This document shows positions 34,288 to 43,088 of a stretch of 64,000 nucleotides of DNA, piece after piece. Made by a program: the position numbers and the translations under genes. Numbering within the stretch: position 1 is the stretch's first letter; every line of letters starts with the position of its first letter. Origin of the DNA: Micromonospora craniellae. Lineage in GTDB: Bacteria; Actinomycetota; Actinomycetes; Mycobacteriales; Micromonosporaceae. The stretch is taken from the NCBI RefSeq assembly GCF_014764405.1, contig NZ_CP061725.1, positions 3,472,001 through 3,536,000 of the forward strand, written 5' to 3'. Under the pieces are notes generated by a model. That model did not search any database and was not told the DNA's origin. It saw only the letters and a list, made by a program, of their open reading frames with translations.

Positions 34288-34587
34288 GTGACCACCGACG
34301 AGGACACGGACCACGAGGACCTGCTGGAGCGTCTGCTCCGACACCTCCTGTCCGGCGGCAACCTCGACGAACTCTGCGAGGAAGCCGGCCTGCCCGTGCT
34401 GCTGGAGAGCACCGGAAGGCCGGTGAACGTGCGGGAGGTCGTCGCCGACGGCGACGCCGGTGTCCTGGCCCTCAACCGCGGCGTCGTGTTCCGGCTGTCC
34501 GGCGGCAGCGAGGTCCAGCTCAGCATCGTCACCTCTCGTCGCCCCGACAGCCCCGTCCAGGAGCGCCCGCCCAGGACTTCCGGCTGA
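34288..34587 (+). CDS. Small acidic hypothetical protein
   Basis: 99 residues, GTG 34288 after GAGAGGGG. A very acidic N-terminus (TTDEDTDHEDLLERLLRHLLSGGNLDELCEEAG) and a beta-rich end (VLALNRGVVFRLSGGSEVQLSIVTS). No family recognised. Confidence 0.62.
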   Translation: MTTDEDTDHEDLLERLLRHLLSGGNLDELCEEAGLPVLLESTGRPVNVREVVADGDAGVLALNRGVVFRLSGGSEVQLSIVTSRRPDSPVQERPPRTSG

Positions 34588-34668
34588 GCGAGCCACCGCC
34601 CCTGCCCGCTCGGCCCAACCCGGCGGGCCGCCCTGCCAGCAACCCACCGAAACCACGGAGGTACCACT

Positions 34669-35895
34669 GTGTCCCACACCCCAGATGAGCCAATCGCCCC
34701 CGAGCACGCAACCGCTCCGTGCCTGATCGGCCAGCTTCACGACGACGGGCACACCGTCACCGCCGTCGCCATCAGCGATGAGGTCGACCCCCAGAACGTG
34801 CTGCCGGTGCTGCGCAGTCTGCTGGACGAGGCCGTCGGCGACATGCGCCTGATGACCGACCAGGTCATGACCTACGGCTGGATCTCACTCAACACCCCCA
34901 CCCCGCCAGGACAGGCCACGCCGACGTCGGCCACGCCGCCGAGGCTTCAACTCGATCTGCACGAGGCCAGCGTGCCACCGCGCGCCGAGTGGCTGTATCT
35001 GCTCGGCGACCGCGAACCGATGGTCCTGGTCTACGAGGCGACCGTGCACGGCACCTGGGCCCGGCACAGCCGCCACTGGCTACCGGCGCCCGCCGACACC
35101 CCGCTGCCGACCGGCCTCGGCATCGTCGGTGACCTCTCCACCGGGCACGGCGAGCACCAGTGGAGGCCCGCGACGATCGGGCTCGCCGGTCTGCACACCG
35201 CCTGGCAGGTCGAGATCTGCTCGACGGAGTGGGCGCGCGGTGTGATCGTCGCCCGCCTCGACCGGGAGGTGCTGCGCGACGTCATCGACGTGACGAGGCA
35301 GTGGCACGAGGGCCGGATGCCCGGCTCCGGCCTGCCCGTACTGACCCTCGCCGCACACATCCTGATCGTCTTGTGGTGGAACGGGTCGGGACACGAGCAG
35401 ACACAGCAGATCTCGCCCGGCTTCCAGATCCGGGCCGACGAGATCACGCCTCGGATCCTGCCGAACCTCGACGTGCACTACGTCATCGGCCAGCACGTCC
35501 TGCCCTGGACGCTGCCCACCGAGGAACGGCCCGGATACCGGCCCGACGAGCTGCGCAACGGCGTCCCGCCGATCCGGGAGTGGGCTACCGAAGCCGGAGT
35601 GCACGCCGCCTACCCGCCCCTGCGGGGGTACCCACTGCCGCTCATCGCCGCCGCGCTGGCCGACCTCGCCGACGGCGGCCCGGCGGCGCTGGCCAGCTAC
35701 GACCACCCGTACCAGGTCTGCCTGATCGCCGCCGGCTATGCCGTCGTCGTCACCCCCACCGCCTGGGAAGGCCGCTCCCACGTGACCCTGCCCCGCCCGC
35801 TCGGCGGTATCTGGACCGACGACCCGCTGGTCCCGGTCTTCAGCCCGTGGCAGGTCGCCACTCGCTGCGGAATCCTCCGCAGCCGCAACCACTGA
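34669..35895 (+). CDS. Hypothetical protein
   Basis: 408 residues, GTG after ACGGAGGTACC. No domain recognised. Segments include VAISDEVDPQNVLPVLRSLLDEAVGDMRLMTDQ, WLYLLGDREPMVLVYEATVHGTWARHSRHW and LDREVLRDVIDVTRQWHEGRMPGSG. Soluble. One of the longest unrecognised cargo proteins, followed 30 bp later by another of similar size. Confidence 0.75.
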   Translation: MSHTPDEPIAPEHATAPCLIGQLHDDGHTVTAVAISDEVDPQNVLPVLRSLLDEAVGDMRLMTDQVMTYGWISLNTPTPPGQATPTSATPPRLQLDLHEASVPPRAEWLYLLGDREPMVLVYEATVHGTWARHSRHWLPAPADTPLPTGLGIVGDLSTGHGEHQWRPATIGLAGLHTAWQVEICSTEWARGVIVARLDREVLRDVIDVTRQWHEGRMPGSGLPVLTLAAHILIVLWWNGSGHEQTQQISPGFQIRADEITPRILPNLDVHYVIGQHVLPWTLPTEERPGYRPDELRNGVPPIREWATEAGVHAAYPPLRGYPLPLIAAALADLADGGPAALASYDHPYQVCLIAAGYAVVVTPTAWEGRSHVTLPRPLGGIWTDDPLVPVFSPWQVATRCGILRSRNH

Positions 35896-35925
35896 CCAAG
35901 ACGAACCGAGCGAAAGAGGAGAGAA

Positions 35926-37047
35926 GTGCCCGACCACGAGAACCGAACACGTACCGTCCGGCAGGCGGATGAGGCGCATGCGACCACGTCCCACGAGCAC
36001 CTCGCCCCGCACCATGTCATGGTCGGCGACCTCGGCGTCTTCGCCGGCGACTGGGCCGCCTACGACCACCACGGCCGAACCCGCTACCCGACCGGCTTCG
36101 TCGGCCGCCTCGACGCCCAGCGCGGGCGCGACGGACAGTACGCGGTCTTCTCCTGCGACCGGGCCGTCGCCGAGGCGATCGTCGCCGAACAGGGGCGGCT
36201 GCGCGACGAGACCCGACAGAGGCTGACCGCCGGCGGCCTGCGGGGACCGGATCTCGACGCCGAGGTGGACCTAACGTACGCGCCGCTGCGCTTCGACGGT
36301 GACGAGATCGTCATGGACGAACGGCTCGTCCACGGAGAGGCCGACAGGATCTCGCGGATCTGCCCGGACGCCGACGGCCGGTACGCGATCTGCGCCTGGC
36401 AGTGGGAGTGGCGCACCGTCGCCCCCACCGACTGCGACCACGTTGTTGGAGCGGCACCGACGGCGGCGGATCAGCCCGCCCGGATCCCACTCGTCCACAG
36501 CCCGCTGCACGTGCCGCACGATCGACTCACCGTCACCAACCTTCACCAGCGCCTGGCCTACAACGGAGTCGCGTTCACCGCGACGCTCTGCCTCGACGGC
36601 ACGCCGGTCGGAATGATCGAGTACGACGGCAACGGCGGGGAGACCTGGCTGCGTCACCACGACCCGGCCCGGTTCAGCTGGCGCGACATGCACGAGTTCG
36701 TGCTCGGGTGCCGTTACCTGCGCCAGCCCACCGATGAGGGAAAGGTCCTGGACCGGCTGGTCACCGAGTACGACCTGGCGCGGCAGATCGCCCCGATGCC
36801 CCCGAACGCGACCCTGGCCCGGTCGGTGAACGACGACGGCGACTTCTGCGGCGACACCGTCGCCCTCGAATCCCTCCACGGCCTCGACCGACTCAACCAG
36901 CCGGTGGCGTGGACCGACCTCGCCCGATACCTGGCCACCTTCAAGCGCAGTTCGCTCAGTACGCACTGGCAGGTGTGGCGCAACGGCTTCTGGAGGGACG
37001 TGCCCGCCCTGGCCGCGACCGCCGACGTCGGGGCGAACAGGCACTGA
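35926..37047 (+). CDS. Hypothetical protein
   Basis: 373 residues, GTG after AAAGAGGAG. A repeated-looking beta pattern: VMVGDLGVFAGDWAAYDHHGRTRYPTGFVGRLD, then GVAFTATLCLDGTPVGMIEYDGNGGETWLRHHD. Helical end KVLDRLVTEYDLARQIAPM. No family recognised. Confidence 0.75.
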   Translation: MPDHENRTRTVRQADEAHATTSHEHLAPHHVMVGDLGVFAGDWAAYDHHGRTRYPTGFVGRLDAQRGRDGQYAVFSCDRAVAEAIVAEQGRLRDETRQRLTAGGLRGPDLDAEVDLTYAPLRFDGDEIVMDERLVHGEADRISRICPDADGRYAICAWQWEWRTVAPTDCDHVVGAAPTAADQPARIPLVHSPLHVPHDRLTVTNLHQRLAYNGVAFTATLCLDGTPVGMIEYDGNGGETWLRHHDPARFSWRDMHEFVLGCRYLRQPTDEGKVLDRLVTEYDLARQIAPMPPNATLARSVNDDGDFCGDTVALESLHGLDRLNQPVAWTDLARYLATFKRSSLSTHWQVWRNGFWRDVPALAATADVGANRH

Positions 37048-37094
37048 GGTACTGCAGGGCGTTCCACCGGAGTCGTATCCACAGCTACGACCCA

Positions 37095-37127
37095 GAGGGG
37101 CGAGCCCAGCTACCGGGCTCGCCCCTC
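37095..37127. terminator. 13-bp hairpin
   Basis: GAGGGGCGAGCCC (37095-37107), 7-nt loop, exact complement (37115-37127), 27 bp before the next ATG. Confidence 0.72.
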
Positions 37128-37154
37128 AACTGCTTCAGGAAGGAAGGCACAAGA

Positions 37155-38030
37155 ATGTCCGATTCCACCGAGCGTCACACGGGTTCTCGCGGCTTCGAGG
37201 ACCAGACAAACTGGCCCGAGTTCGGCCGCCGACTCCAGCAGATTCAGGCCAAGCTGATCCACGGCGACGGCGAGCCGCTGTTGTCCGGGGACGACTTCTA
37301 CGGCGAGGCGCTGCGACGCCTGCTCACCAGCGGCTCCGGCTGGATGAGCCGAGCCAAGCACGAATGGCACCTGCGAGGACTCCACGTCTTCAACGGTTCG
37401 GCGGCGCAGACCGCGCGGCGGCAGGCACGCGAAGCGCGCGCACGGTACGCCATCTCCGCCCGGGCGATCCGCGTCGAGCTGGCCGCCTGGCTGCGTGAGG
37501 CCGGGTCCAGCGAGCGGATCGTGCCGAGCCGGTACCGCCGTGACGGCGTTCTCCTCGCCGCCGACTGGCTCGACCCTGCCACGGCGGCGTCGCCGTATCC
37601 CCAGCCTGAGCAGGACCAGGAGGCCATGCGATCCCGGACCGGGGACTTCCGGTGGTCGCGGGTGCTGGAGGCGCTGCGCGCGGCGGGTGAGCAGGACGGT
37701 GAGCAGGCCGCCGCCTGGTGGGCGCAGTACACCATCGGCGGCTCCAGCCGAGACGACGTCACCGCGCTCGCGGGAGCGGTACTCGCGGGAATCGACGCAT
37801 GCGACCCCGCCGTCCTCGACGGTCTACCCGCCTTCGACCTCGCCGGGTACGACGCCGAGCGGTACCGCGTCCACGCACCCCACGACGCGCCGAAGTGGGA
37901 CGACCTGTCCGACGCCGACCGGGCCGCCGCGATCGACGCCACCCGCGACGGCTTCACCACCGCAGTCGAGGACGGCGTCGCCGTGCGCTGCGCGGCCCTG
38001 CTCGACAGCGACAGCCCTCCCACCGAGTAA
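37155..38030 (+). CDS. Hypothetical protein
   Basis: 291 residues, ATG after AGGAAGGAAGG. Helical: FGRRLQQIQAKLIHGDGEPLLSGDDFYGEALRRLL, then RWSRVLEALRAAGEQDGEQAAAWWAQYTIGG and DDVTALAGAVLAGIDACDPAVLDG. No membrane helix or recognised domain. Confidence 0.73.
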   Translation: MSDSTERHTGSRGFEDQTNWPEFGRRLQQIQAKLIHGDGEPLLSGDDFYGEALRRLLTSGSGWMSRAKHEWHLRGLHVFNGSAAQTARRQAREARARYAISARAIRVELAAWLREAGSSERIVPSRYRRDGVLLAADWLDPATAASPYPQPEQDQEAMRSRTGDFRWSRVLEALRAAGEQDGEQAAAWWAQYTIGGSSRDDVTALAGAVLAGIDACDPAVLDGLPAFDLAGYDAERYRVHAPHDAPKWDDLSDADRAAAIDATRDGFTTAVEDGVAVRCAALLDSDSPPTE

Positions 38031-38124
38031 CCGCTCCGCCAGCCAACCCGGCAGGCGTACCCCGGTCCATCGCCCTCGGCCGTCCAGCCTGAGGGCAGTT
38101 TCATTTTTGAAAAGGGAGCAGCAC

Positions 38125-39168
38125 GTGAGGAAGCTCTGGTTCGACCTGCGCGAGGCCATCGCGCAGGCCGAGGAAACCATCGCCGGCTACACAGCCGGCG
38201 AAACGCACGAACCCCTGGAGCCGTGGCTCGTCCTGAACACCGTCGGCGCACGGCTGTGGTTCACCGCGGTGAACGCGCCCCGCCCCCGCAGCGCCACCAT
38301 CGCGGCCATCCACGACGACGGGCCTCCGCCCGGCGTGGAGTCGATACCGCTGTACCGGCAGCCCTTGACGGAGCCCGACACCGACGGCAAAGACCCGCTG
38401 GGCCAGTTGCGCGCCGCCGCAGAGCAGGGGCACTGGTGGCTCGTGGTCGACACCTCGATGCCGCCACGGCTGTACACCGCCGCCGCCTACGACACCGACT
38501 GCGTCCCGGAGACAGCGGTCTGGACCCCGGCCTGGCTCGCCACCGGCGATCTCGGCCCGTACCCCGGGCAGGTCGCCCACGGCTACCGGCACAACGGCTC
38601 CGTCATCCCCCGTCTCCGCCGCGAGACGGTGCAACGGATCGCCGCCGACTCCAACGCCCGCGCCTTCGGGCACCCGGAGCAGGACGCCGACCTGCTGGTG
38701 CTCCGCCACCACGACAGCCGCATCGAGATGTTCGTGGTCCGTGCACCCGGCGCGAACAACCTCGGTCACCACAACGAGACGTTCGTCGTCGAGACGCGGC
38801 AGCTCACCGCCGGCCCGGACGGCTGGTTTCGCGCCACCGACGGCCGCTGGCCCTGGCGTCACGCCAGCCCAGCTGCCCTGCCTCCCGAGCGACGCCGAGG
38901 CGAGCGCCACCAGCACGAACCGGACGTCTTCGAAGCCAACGGACTGGACGGAAGCAGGTGCACGGTGTGCGGGGCGACCGGCTACGACATCGCCCACCAG
39001 GAGTTGCCATCGATGGCCGGCTACGGCACCGATACCACCACGTCGTGCCGGATCTGCGGCTCCTCGGAAACCTACGCCGAGGAGATCGGCTGGAGCAGCC
39101 ACCGCGTGGTCTGGCCACCAGTCCTCGCCCCGGCGCCAACAGCGGACGACGAGGTGGCGCGGCCGTGA
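38125..39168 (+). CDS. Hypothetical protein with C-terminal double CxxC zinc ribbon
   Basis: 347 residues, GTG after AAAAGGGAG. The first 250 residues are unrecognised (LWFDLREAIAQAEETIAGYTAGE; LVLNTVGARLWFTAVNAPRPRSATI). The last 70 carry CTVCGATGYD and, 33 residues on, CRICGSSETY, a four-cysteine ribbon likely to bind zinc. Its stop overlaps the next GTG. Confidence 0.75.
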   Translation: MRKLWFDLREAIAQAEETIAGYTAGETHEPLEPWLVLNTVGARLWFTAVNAPRPRSATIAAIHDDGPPPGVESIPLYRQPLTEPDTDGKDPLGQLRAAAEQGHWWLVVDTSMPPRLYTAAAYDTDCVPETAVWTPAWLATGDLGPYPGQVAHGYRHNGSVIPRLRRETVQRIAADSNARAFGHPEQDADLLVLRHHDSRIEMFVVRAPGANNLGHHNETFVVETRQLTAGPDGWFRATDGRWPWRHASPAALPPERRRGERHQHEPDVFEANGLDGSRCTVCGATGYDIAHQELPSMAGYGTDTTTSCRICGSSETYAEEIGWSSHRVVWPPVLAPAPTADDEVARP

Positions 39169-39572
39169 TCGACGACGACTACCTCCCCGGTGAGGGCGAC
39201 GTCATGCCCGCGACCTGGTGGCACCTGCCGGAACCCTTCGGCCTCATCAAGCGGGTCCGTAGCAGTCGGATCCCCGGCCACCCGCTGATCGCGTTCGTCG
39301 ACGAGTTCAGCACAACGCTCTCCGCCGCTGGTCCGCTCTACGTGAACCTGTACCGGTACACGGTCTGGGACAGCACCTCGTCCATGGACACCGTCGAGCG
39401 GCAGATCTTCGAGAGCCTCACCAACAGCTATCCGGGCATGTTCAGCACGGTTGTCGGCGGACCGGACGTGTGGCTCGCGCTGCGGATGACCCGGCTCACC
39501 GATCGCATCGTGACCGCGCTGCTTGAGCAGCACGAGCGCTACCAGGCCCACCGCCGCAGGACATCGGTGTAG
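39165..39572 (+). CDS. Hypothetical protein coupled to the zinc-ribbon gene
   Basis: 135 residues, GTG in a GTGA overlap. Core FGLIKRVRSSRIPGHPLIAFVDEFSTTLSAAGPLYVNLYRYTVWDS, then a helix (LTDRIVTALLEQHERYQAHRR). Overlap indicates it is made together with the upstream ribbon protein. Unrecognised. Confidence 0.7.
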   Translation: MIDDDYLPGEGDVMPATWWHLPEPFGLIKRVRSSRIPGHPLIAFVDEFSTTLSAAGPLYVNLYRYTVWDSTSSMDTVERQIFESLTNSYPGMFSTVVGGPDVWLALRMTRLTDRIVTALLEQHERYQAHRRRTSV

Positions 39573-39783
39573 CGGCACGACTTTCCTTGGGCCGGCCCGC
39601 GCCTACAGCCGCTGATGAACCTGGCCCGCTCCCTGTGACACCACGCCCGGGCCGGACTCCGGCCCGACATCACTCCTCGACCCGTCCTCGCGCCGCCGAA
39701 CTGGTAGGCGCCCGACCTGAGCACCGCTCCGCGTAGCCGGTACGGCTACGCGCGCTCTTCCCCGCCCGCTGTGGCGCACCACT

Positions 39784-39819
39784 GCCGCCGCGCGCCCCGG
39801 GGAAGGGGCGCGCGGCGGC
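39784..39819. terminator. 15-bp hairpin before the MoxR/VWA set
   Basis: GCCGCCGCGCGCCCC (39784-39798), 6-nt loop, exact complement (39805-39819). AAGGAG and the microprotein ATG follow within 23 nt. The 269 bp between 39573 and 39841 hold nothing else beyond a small TAGCCG/CGGCTA hairpin. Confidence 0.75.
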
Positions 39820-39841
39820 TTCCTATCGCCAAGGAGCATTC

Positions 39842-39985
39842 ATGTCGAACTCGATACAACTTCCGATCCGCCAGCCGCTGACCGGCCACACCCTGCTGGA
39901 GCTGCGCGGATACGACTTGATCACGTCCGGGACCGCAGGTATCGGTTGCACGCTGACCGCAGCCATCGTCGGAGGTGCCCGATGA
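39842..39985 (+). CDS. 47-residue microprotein at the head of the MoxR/VWA set
   Basis: ATG 39842 behind CAAGGAG, stop overlapping the AAA+ ATPase start (ATGA at 39982). It begins MSNSIQLPIRQPLTGHTLLE and ends TSGTAGIGCTLTAAIVGGAR, the latter a possible short hydrophobic tail. The strong ribosome-binding site and coupling argue that it is real. It could be a leader or a small partner. Confidence 0.62.
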   Translation: MSNSIQLPIRQPLTGHTLLELRGYDLITSGTAGIGCTLTAAIVGGAR

Positions 39986-41130
39986 CCTCACCCGCTCACC
40001 CCACCAGGCCGAAGGCCAAGCCCCGCCCCATGTTCGGGCCGGTCCTGACCCTGCTCGCGGCCGAGCCGCACCGTGCCTTCTCCATCGGCGACCTCGGCAA
40101 GGAGCTGCCCGGCCGGTCCTCCGGAGCGATCGGCTCCGTCCTGAACCGCCTCGTCGACCGAAAGTGGGCCACCATGTCCGGTGGGTCACCGCGCCGATAC
40201 ACCATCACCGCCGAGGGCATCGACGCGTACAAGGCGGGGGCCGGCTCCAGCCGCGCCCCCGCGACCGCCACCCCCACGCCCGCGGTGGCACCCGCGCCGA
40301 CGCCCAGTTCGACCGGGCCGATTCCACCGCGTCCCGGCGCTGTCCTGCGCCCCAACGGCGTCTGGTACCTGCCCCGCCAGCTCGGCGACAGCACCGACGT
40401 CGAGGTCCTGCGCCGGCTGCGCCGCGACACCATCACGGTCCTGCTCTACGGGCCGCCCGGCACCGGCAAGACCAGCCTCATCGAAGCCGCCTACGCCGAC
40501 GCGATCACCGTCGCCGGTCACGGCGACACCACTGTCGAGGACCTCGTCGGTAACTACGTCCCGCTGCCCGACGGCGGCTTCGAGTTCGCCTACGGGCCGC
40601 TCGTCGTCGCCATGCGCGACGGACGCGCCCTGTTCATCGACGACGCCACATTGATCCCACCCCGCGTGCTCGCCGCCCTCTATCCGGCGATGGACGGCCG
40701 GGCCACCATCACCATCGCCGCCCATCACAACGAGGTCGTGACCGCCGTCGACGGGTTCTACGTCTGCGCCGGCCACAACCCCGGCGTGCACGGAGCGATC
40801 CTCACCGAAGCCCTCGCCTCGCGATTCGCGGTGCACATCGAGGTCACCACCGACATGCAGCTCGCCCGATCCCTCGGCGTACCGAACGGGGCCATCGACG
40901 CGGCGGTCGCCCTCAACGCGCAGATGCGCAAGCACGAGATCGACTGGGCGCCCCAGTTGCGCGAGCTGTTGGCGTTCAAGCGCGTCGCCGCGAGCCTCGG
41001 CCTCGACGCCGCCGTGTCCAACCTCGCCGCGATCGCACCCGAACCCGACCGGCAGGCGGTCATCGAGGCCCTCCAACGGGCCTACCGCGGCTCCATCATC
41101 ACCCCGCTCACCCTCGGCAAGCAGAAGTAG
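39982..41130 (+). CDS. MoxR-type AAA+ ATPase with N-terminal winged helix
   Basis: 382 residues. The first 70 form a winged helix (GPVLTLLAAEPHRAFSIGDLGKEL; VLNRLVDRKWATM; RRYTITAEG). After a Pro/Ala linker comes the AAA+ module: Walker A GPPGTGKTSL (157 onward), LVGNYVPLPDGGFEFAYGPLVVAMRDG, Walker B ALFIDDATLIPPRVLAALYPAMD, sensor VCAGHNPGVHGAILTEALASRFAV. This is the MoxR/CbbQ arrangement. Such ATPases remodel a partner through a VWA protein, which here is the next gene, 8 bp downstream. The DNA-binding N-terminus is unusual for the class. Confidence 0.9.
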   Translation: MTSPAHPTRPKAKPRPMFGPVLTLLAAEPHRAFSIGDLGKELPGRSSGAIGSVLNRLVDRKWATMSGGSPRRYTITAEGIDAYKAGAGSSRAPATATPTPAVAPAPTPSSTGPIPPRPGAVLRPNGVWYLPRQLGDSTDVEVLRRLRRDTITVLLYGPPGTGKTSLIEAAYADAITVAGHGDTTVEDLVGNYVPLPDGGFEFAYGPLVVAMRDGRALFIDDATLIPPRVLAALYPAMDGRATITIAAHHNEVVTAVDGFYVCAGHNPGVHGAILTEALASRFAVHIEVTTDMQLARSLGVPNGAIDAAVALNAQMRKHEIDWAPQLRELLAFKRVAASLGLDAAVSNLAAIAPEPDRQAVIEALQRAYRGSIITPLTLGKQK

Positions 41131-41138
41131 AGGCTGCC

Positions 41139-42746
41139 ATGACCAGCGTTTCCGCACACCTGAGCACCTCCGGCACCACCCCGGCACCGGCTTCGTCGCC
41201 CTGGAGTCCATGGTCGGCGGCCTGGACCAAGCACGCCGCCCGGCTCACCGGCCGTCCGGACGCCTCCGTCACCGTCACCCCCGCCAGCGGCGGCCCGAAG
41301 GGTTTCAGCTACCCGGCGACCGCCGAGATCCAGGTCGACGCCGACCTCATCGGCGACCCGGAGATCGCCGACCCCCGCCGACTCGGGCACCGGTCGAAGG
41401 TCCCCGTCGCCTACGGCGTCCTGCTCCACGAGGTCGCCCACGTCATCCACTCGCACTGGGACCCGCCACCGTCGGTGCCGCCCGTCGTCCGGGAAGCCGC
41501 ACTCATGCTGGAGGAGTCCCGGATCGAAGGGCACTACCGGACCGCCCGGCCCCGCGACCGCCGGTGGCTACGCCGCGCCATGACCAGCCTCATCGTCCCC
41601 GACGACACCCCCACCGACACGACATGGAGCGCCGCCTACGCCGCCGGACTGCTCCTCGCCCGAGTCGACGCGAAGATCCTCTACCCCGCCGACGTCCGCG
41701 AGCCACGACGCGCCATCACCAAGGTCCTCGGCCGCAAGCTCCTCAAGGGCCTCCGCGCCATCTGGCGGGAAGCCCAGACCGTCGGCGACACCGACACCGA
41801 CCGCATGATCGACCTCGGTGAACGCTGGTGCCGCCTCCTGGGCATCAACCCCACCGTCAACCCTGGCCTGCCCGCCGACGACGCGGCCACCAGCGCGATC
41901 GCGGCGGCCATCGCCGCCGCTATCGACGCCATCCTCAACAACCCCGCCGACACCCCCGAACCACGCGGCGACGTGCCCGGCATCTACGTCGACACCGACA
42001 CGCCGATCACCTGGACCGAACGCGACCCCCGCGACGCCGAACGCCAGGCCGCCCATCGACTCACCGCACTACTACGACGCGCCCGCCACCGCGAACACGC
42101 CCGCACCATCCAGGCCAGCAGCGCACCGCCCGGACGACTACGCACCCGCGCCGCCGTCACCCTCGCCGCCCAACGAGCGGCAGGCGCCATCCCCACCGCC
42201 CAGCCCTGGCAGCGCGCCGTACGACGCCCCGTCCCCGACCCCGAACTGACCGTCGCCATCCTCATCGACGCCTCCGGCTCGATGGACGCCTTCGCCGCCC
42301 CCATGTCCTCCGCCGCGTGGATCGTCGCCCAAGCCAGCACCCGCGCCGGAGCGACCAGCGCCACCCTGGCCTACGGCGAACGGGTCACCGTACTCATCCC
42401 ACCCGGCCGCCGCCCCACCACAGTCCGCGACATGCAAGCCGACGCCGGAATGGAACGCTTCGTCGAAGCCTGCGCCGAAGCCGACCGACTCCTCCACCTG
42501 TCCACCCCCGGCACCGCGCGCCTGCTCGTCGTCGTCTCAGACGGCCACTACGTCAACCCGGAACAGAGCCAGGCCACCATCAACCGACTCCACAACACCG
42601 GCTGCGCCATCCTCTGGCTCGCACCCGACAACAAACACTGGTCGTCCAGGGTCTACGACAACACCACCACCATCACCGTCGACGACCCCACCACCTGCAT
42701 CAATCTCATCGGCAAGGCAGCAGTCGACGCGCTGACCAGAGCCTGA
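41139..42746 (+). CDS. VWA-domain protein with HExxH motif (CobT-like)
   Basis: 535 residues. Near the N-terminus, VLLHEVAHVIHSHW contains HEVAH (97-101), the zinc-peptidase motif, with EAALMLEESRIEG as a plausible third-ligand helix. The C-terminal VWA domain has the metal-binding motif DASGSM (377 onward), RLLVVVSDGHYVNPEQ and a final CAILWLAPD strand. MoxR-VWA pairs work as a metal-dependent remodelling machine; adding a protease-like domain suggests regulated cleavage or binding. The partner ATPase is adjacent and upstream. Confidence 0.87.
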   Translation: MTSVSAHLSTSGTTPAPASSPWSPWSAAWTKHAARLTGRPDASVTVTPASGGPKGFSYPATAEIQVDADLIGDPEIADPRRLGHRSKVPVAYGVLLHEVAHVIHSHWDPPPSVPPVVREAALMLEESRIEGHYRTARPRDRRWLRRAMTSLIVPDDTPTDTTWSAAYAAGLLLARVDAKILYPADVREPRRAITKVLGRKLLKGLRAIWREAQTVGDTDTDRMIDLGERWCRLLGINPTVNPGLPADDAATSAIAAAIAAAIDAILNNPADTPEPRGDVPGIYVDTDTPITWTERDPRDAERQAAHRLTALLRRARHREHARTIQASSAPPGRLRTRAAVTLAAQRAAGAIPTAQPWQRAVRRPVPDPELTVAILIDASGSMDAFAAPMSSAAWIVAQASTRAGATSATLAYGERVTVLIPPGRRPTTVRDMQADAGMERFVEACAEADRLLHLSTPGTARLLVVVSDGHYVNPEQSQATINRLHNTGCAILWLAPDNKHWSSRVYDNTTTITVDDPTTCINLIGKAAVDALTRA

Positions 42747-42778
42747 GCCCGAACCCGCCGCGCAGGACCCCGGCCAAG

Positions 42779-42817
42779 AGGAGCGGCTCCCGACACGGAC
42801 TATCGGGGGCCGCTCCT
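42779..42817 (+). terminator. Terminator-like hairpin after the VWA gene
   Basis: AGGAGCGGC (42779-42787) and complement (42809-42817) begin 32 bp after the stop. The rest of the gap to 43088 shows no gene and closes the long plus-strand cargo run. Confidence 0.55.
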
Positions 42818-43088
42818 GCCCCTGCCTCAAGGGCTTCCAAGTTCGCCGTCCGGAATCCGGTGGCGAAATTCGACGCCGCGCGACTTGTCTGCCCCGTCGC
42901 TGCGAGCGTCAATTCGCGCAGGGCCCATCGATGTACTCAAAGGACCCGCCAACAAGGCACCTTCAACCATGACCGAAGGAAGTGCGAAACCCCAACGTAA
43001 GATCGTTATCGGCCCGGGAGAATGCCCGGCACACAAACACCTCGCGCCAGCATGGACAGGTGGCAGACTCCCGGTAGGGTCTTCTGCC

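Noticed and set aside
22732..39572. CRISPR array among the repeated hairpins
   Set aside because: The stems differ in sequence and spacing; there is no constant repeat and no cas gene.
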